7,991 bases of DNA from an uncultured Prevotella sp. (GTDB lineage Bacteria; Bacteroidota; Bacteroidia; Bacteroidales; Bacteroidaceae). The notes beneath the pieces are model-generated. The model was not told where the DNA came from, ran no database searches, and worked only from the letters and a program-made list of their open reading frames with translations. The stretch's first letter is position 1. Each line of letters opens with the position of its first letter. This document shows, piece by piece, positions 7,780 to 7,991 of this stretch. The translations under genes and the position numbers were made by a program. The DNA lies in assembly GCA_937906765.1 (NCBI GenBank), contig CALCUV010000051.1, positions 1-7,991 of the forward strand, given 5' to 3'.

Positions 7780-7810
7780 AACTTCAAGCGCTTTCTTTCG
7801 AAAGACGGTG

Positions 7811-7841
7811 CAAAATTACAACATTATTTTGAGATGAGCAA
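7811..7841 (-). promoter_or_regulatory. tRNA-Gln promoter, Bacteroidota type
   Basis: The minus strand shows TTG at 7841-7839, a 20-base spacer, then TAATTTTG at 7818-7811, a perfect fit to the -33 TTG / -7 TAnnTTTG layout of Bacteroidota primary-sigma promoters. The start site would fall near 7804, about 25 bases before the mature tRNA 5' end. A 12-nt perfect palindrome (TCTTTCGAAAGA, 7794-7805) overlaps the expected start. Confidence 0.72.
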
Positions 7842-7886
7842 GAGGAAGAGACAGGTTTTTATTTGAAGGTTTGAAAATTTCACCAA

Positions 7887-7948
7887 ATGGCAGAGACAAA
7901 ACGGATGGCAGCAATAGGACCGCACGGCAGAAATAAGACCGGATGGCG
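7887..7948. repeat. Degenerate about 19-bp tandem repeat, 3.3 copies
   Basis: Units start at 7887, 7905, 7924 and 7943 (spacing 18, 19, 19). Each opens with ATGGCAG, ACGGCAG or ATGGCGC; the second and third continue with an AATA-GACCG body, while the first ends in AAACGG. The fourth is cut off after about 6 bases by the GC-rich hairpin that follows. It lies upstream of the tRNA-Gln promoter, outside any gene seen here. Function unknown. Confidence 0.65.
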
Positions 7949-7974
7949 CTCTCCCCCTGTTTATAGGGGGAGGG
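7949..7974. other. GC-rich hairpin at the right edge of the window
   Basis: CTCCCCCT (7951-7958) pairs with AGGGGGAG (7965-7972) around the loop GTTTAT, extended by a wobble and a C-G pair to 10 bp (7949-7974). No T-run follows on either strand. It could be a terminator for a gene beyond the window or part of a dispersed repeat, since it is followed by the imperfect dyad CCACGTAGTAGTG (7977-7989). The window ends too soon to decide. Confidence 0.45.
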
Positions 7975-7991
7975 GACCACGTAGTAGTGAG

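Noticed and set aside
7684..7866. Plus-strand ORF of 60 codons
   Set aside because: It runs antisense through tRNA-Gln, its promoter and its terminator, and shows no protein family features.

Overview
The window looks like ordinary chromosome of a Bacteroidota member, most likely Bacteroidales and possibly Prevotellaceae; genus cannot be assigned from this alone. The evidence is the Bacteroidota-style -7 promoter boxes (TAnnTTTG) before the tRNA and gyrB, leaders without Shine-Dalgarno sites, a 652-residue GyrB with a typical Bacteroidota N-terminus, and a single-polypeptide SpmA-SpmB fusion. I see no phage, IS element, CRISPR array, toxin-antitoxin pair or defence gene.

Layout, left to right. 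At 1-818 on the + strand is the C-terminal part of an SF1-type (RecD/Dda-like) DNA helicase cut by the window edge. It converges on a minus-strand series across a bidirectional terminator at 870-900. Read in its own direction, that series is: tRNA-Gln(UUG) with its own promoter and terminator (7841-7667); gyrB with a promoter (7352-5350); a SpmA/SpmB-type 'nucleoside recognition' membrane protein (5049-3817); an oligosaccharide flippase-like MOP-family membrane protein (3656-2226); and an M16 zinc peptidase (2116-905). No clear terminator lies between the spmAB-like gene, the flippase gene and the peptidase gene, so they may share a transcript. Their functions do not form an obvious pathway: two are inner-membrane proteins, one is a processing or degrading peptidase, and gyrB is housekeeping.

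The noteworthy content is between the genes. Several gaps are filled by degenerate short tandem arrays, each with its own period, which stop almost exactly at gene ends. There are 9-bp units at 813-866, starting at the helicase stop codon. There are 13 heptamers at 3657-3747, touching the flippase start codon, and 6 nonamers at 3764-3817, touching the spmAB stop codon. Octamers at 5307-5346 lie next to the gyrB stop codon, and a 19-bp-period array lies at 7887-7948. A separate AT-rich element at 5143-5213 has 8-bp inverted ends and shares a 36-bp segment (31 identities, opposite orientation) with 7582-7617. These are unexplained intergenic repeats rather than a recognisable new gene system.

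All calls come from reading the sequence by eye. Catalytic motifs in GyrB, the M16 peptidase and the SpmAB fusion are clear. The flippase substrate, the exact helicase subfamily and the functions of the repeats are not determined.
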